DNA from: Caprella mutica | Lineage: Eukaryota > Arthropoda > Malacostraca > Amphipoda > Caprellidae | NCBI GenBank assembly: GCA_947561585.1 | Contig: CANNZV010003223.1 | Coordinates: 77,522 to 141,521, forward strand | Direction of reading: 5' to 3' | Length of the DNA stretch: 64,000 bases | Shown here: piece by piece, positions 63,117 through 64,000 of the stretch | Numbering within the stretch: the stretch's first letter is position 1 | How the letters are laid out: every line of letters starts with the position of its first letter | Notes under the pieces: generated by a model | Databases searched by the model: none | The model's input: the letters and a program-made list of their open reading frames with translations, nothing else | Told to the model about the DNA's origin: nothing | Program-made: the position numbers and the translations under genes

Positions 63117-64000
63117 CGTTTATTAACAACGTCGCCGATGCAATTGGTCAGTTCGTTCACGGTGAACGGTTTGCGTAATACAGTGGCTTTTTCGGCTGGT
63201 TTTTTAAGTTCATCGTCCAAATAGCCGCTGATGTACATCGCGTTCATGTCTTTGTTTTGGGTGCGTGCGTAGCGCACGATGTCCGACCCCTTGCCATCGG
63301 GCAATAAGAAATCGGTGATGACAAAATTAATCGAATCGTCCTCGTCTAAACGTTGTATTGCATCTTGGACGCTGTACACCAGTTGCGATGTGTAACCTTG
63401 CGATGTGAGTTGTTGATTGAGTAAGTCACCAAAGCTGATATTGTCCTCAACAAGTAAGATTTTGAGTGCCGACAAATCGTTCGGAGTTAATATTGACGGG
63501 GTGTGGTGACGTGTGTGGGTCAACGTATGGGGTAGAAAAAGCTCAACTTTAGCGCCGTGTTTACCATTGGAAATAAATGCTTCACCGCCTGTTTGCAGTG
63601 CAAACCCTTTGACCATGGATAGGCCGAGGCCGGATCCCCCTGACTCTCTGTTGCGTGTGTAAAATGGATTGAAGCCCTTTTCTAAATCAGATTTCAAGAA
63701 CCCTGGACCAGAGTCTTCAATGCATATATGAACGTAATCTGTACATTGCAGCTCGGGATGTTGCGTGTTTCGTGGTGTGTCGCTGATGCTAATGATGCTG
63801 CGATTAATGTAAATGGTGCTGTTGTCTTGGGTGGCACGTATGGCGTTGTTGATGATGTTGGTTAATGCGTTGTGTAGTAATGATTCGTCAGAATGTATGT
63901 ATATGTCTTCGCGTCCAGTGAGTTTAAATTGGACAGTCTTTTGGGGTGATAGCCCATGTTGGTCAATGAGTAATTTTAGTGTCGCATCCAGGCTGAAATG
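63113..64000 (-). CDS. Hybrid sensor histidine kinase, C-terminal part (5' end outside window)
   Basis: The frame is open from the window edge, 295 residues. The first part is a histidine-kinase ATPase domain: HNALTNIINNAIRAT (N box), IEDSGPGF (G1) and GLGLSMVKGFA (G2). A receiver domain follows from about residue 175: ILLVEDN, phosphate-acceptor Asp in VITDFLLPDGKG, and a Lys in LRKPFTV. The dimerisation domain, phosphoryl-accepting His and any sensor lie beyond 64000. It is a two-component signalling protein; target unknown. Confidence 0.9.
   Translation of the reverse strand, partial: HFSLDATLKLLIDQHGLSPQKTVQFKLTGREDIYIHSDESLLHNALTNIINNAIRATQDNSTIYINRSIISISDTPRNTQHPELQCTDYVHICIEDSGPGFLKSDLEKGFNPFYTRNRESGGSGLGLSMVKGFALQTGGEAFISNGKHGAKVELFLPHTLTHTRHHTPSILTPNDLSALKILLVEDNISFGDLLNQQLTSQGYTSQLVYSVQDAIQRLDEDDSINFVITDFLLPDGKGSDIVRYARTQNKDMNAMYISGYLDDELKKPAEKATVLRKPFTVNELTNCIGDVVNKR

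Overview
The window is a contiguous chromosomal piece of a gammaproteobacterium. It is probably a marine Oceanospirillales-like organism, but the exact lineage is an inference. The evidence is gene content and order: pdxA-surA-lptD divergent from amgK-murU-rpe, coq7, hisI-hisE-tatB, a TypA/BipA GTPase, the ribosomal hydroxylase RoxA, DbpA, and a GSI glutamine synthetase divergent from a type III (GlnN) synthetase. Most genes are compact housekeeping operons. Two regions are clearly accessory and carry visible scars of duplication and decay.

Layout. 1-8750: outer-membrane biogenesis (pdxA partial, surA, lptD), peptidoglycan recycling (amgK-murU), rpe, then a coupled minus-strand operon (TIGR01777-type epimerase, lipocalin Blc, a tiny Cys-rich protein). 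8751-21468: an AT-richer accessory island ending at the 3' end of a tRNA-Ser(UGA) gene. It holds a 1217-aa DUF4132 protein, a truncated flavin-reductase gene, a GFA-domain gene, a large secreted protein with thrombospondin type 3 repeats, an L,D-transpeptidase (LDT), an AIPR-family phage-defence protein and several gene fragments. Pieces of a GFA-LDT gene pair occur three times in the island, each copy damaged in a different way. 21469-31918: tRNA-Ser, phrB with its DUF523/DUF1722 partner, OsmC and VOC proteins, YccA/Bax-inhibitor-like protein, coq7, a peptidoglycan-binding lipoprotein, glnA and glnN. The glnA/glnN intergenic region contains two NtrC-like sites and a near-consensus sigma-54 promoter facing glnN.

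31919-39681: four minus-strand genes for secreted lectin-like/DUF11-like proteins. Three form a recent tandem array with a period near 2.1 kb. Each unit junction carries a decayed copy of the 3' end and terminator of glnN, which shows where the duplication started. 40124-47355: thiI, a vitamin B12/haem-type ABC importer, roxA, a PD-(D/E)XK nuclease and a condensation-domain-like protein, all on the plus strand. 47379-64000: sodium symporter, typA, dtd, a lipoprotein, DUF465, an orphan tatB, hisE, hisI, a secreted lipase-like protein, SRPBCC and DUF924 proteins, an Atm1-type ABC exporter, a gamma-glutamylcyclotransferase-like lipoprotein, an SDR, a lipoprotein, dbpA, and the C-terminal part of a hybrid histidine kinase running off the window.

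The most unusual structures are the glnN-scarred triplication of secreted paralogues, the three-way mosaic of GFA-LDT remnants in the tRNA-Ser-linked island, and the NtrC/sigma-54 control region between two unrelated glutamine synthetases. All statements come from reading the sequence and recalling protein families; no database search was run.
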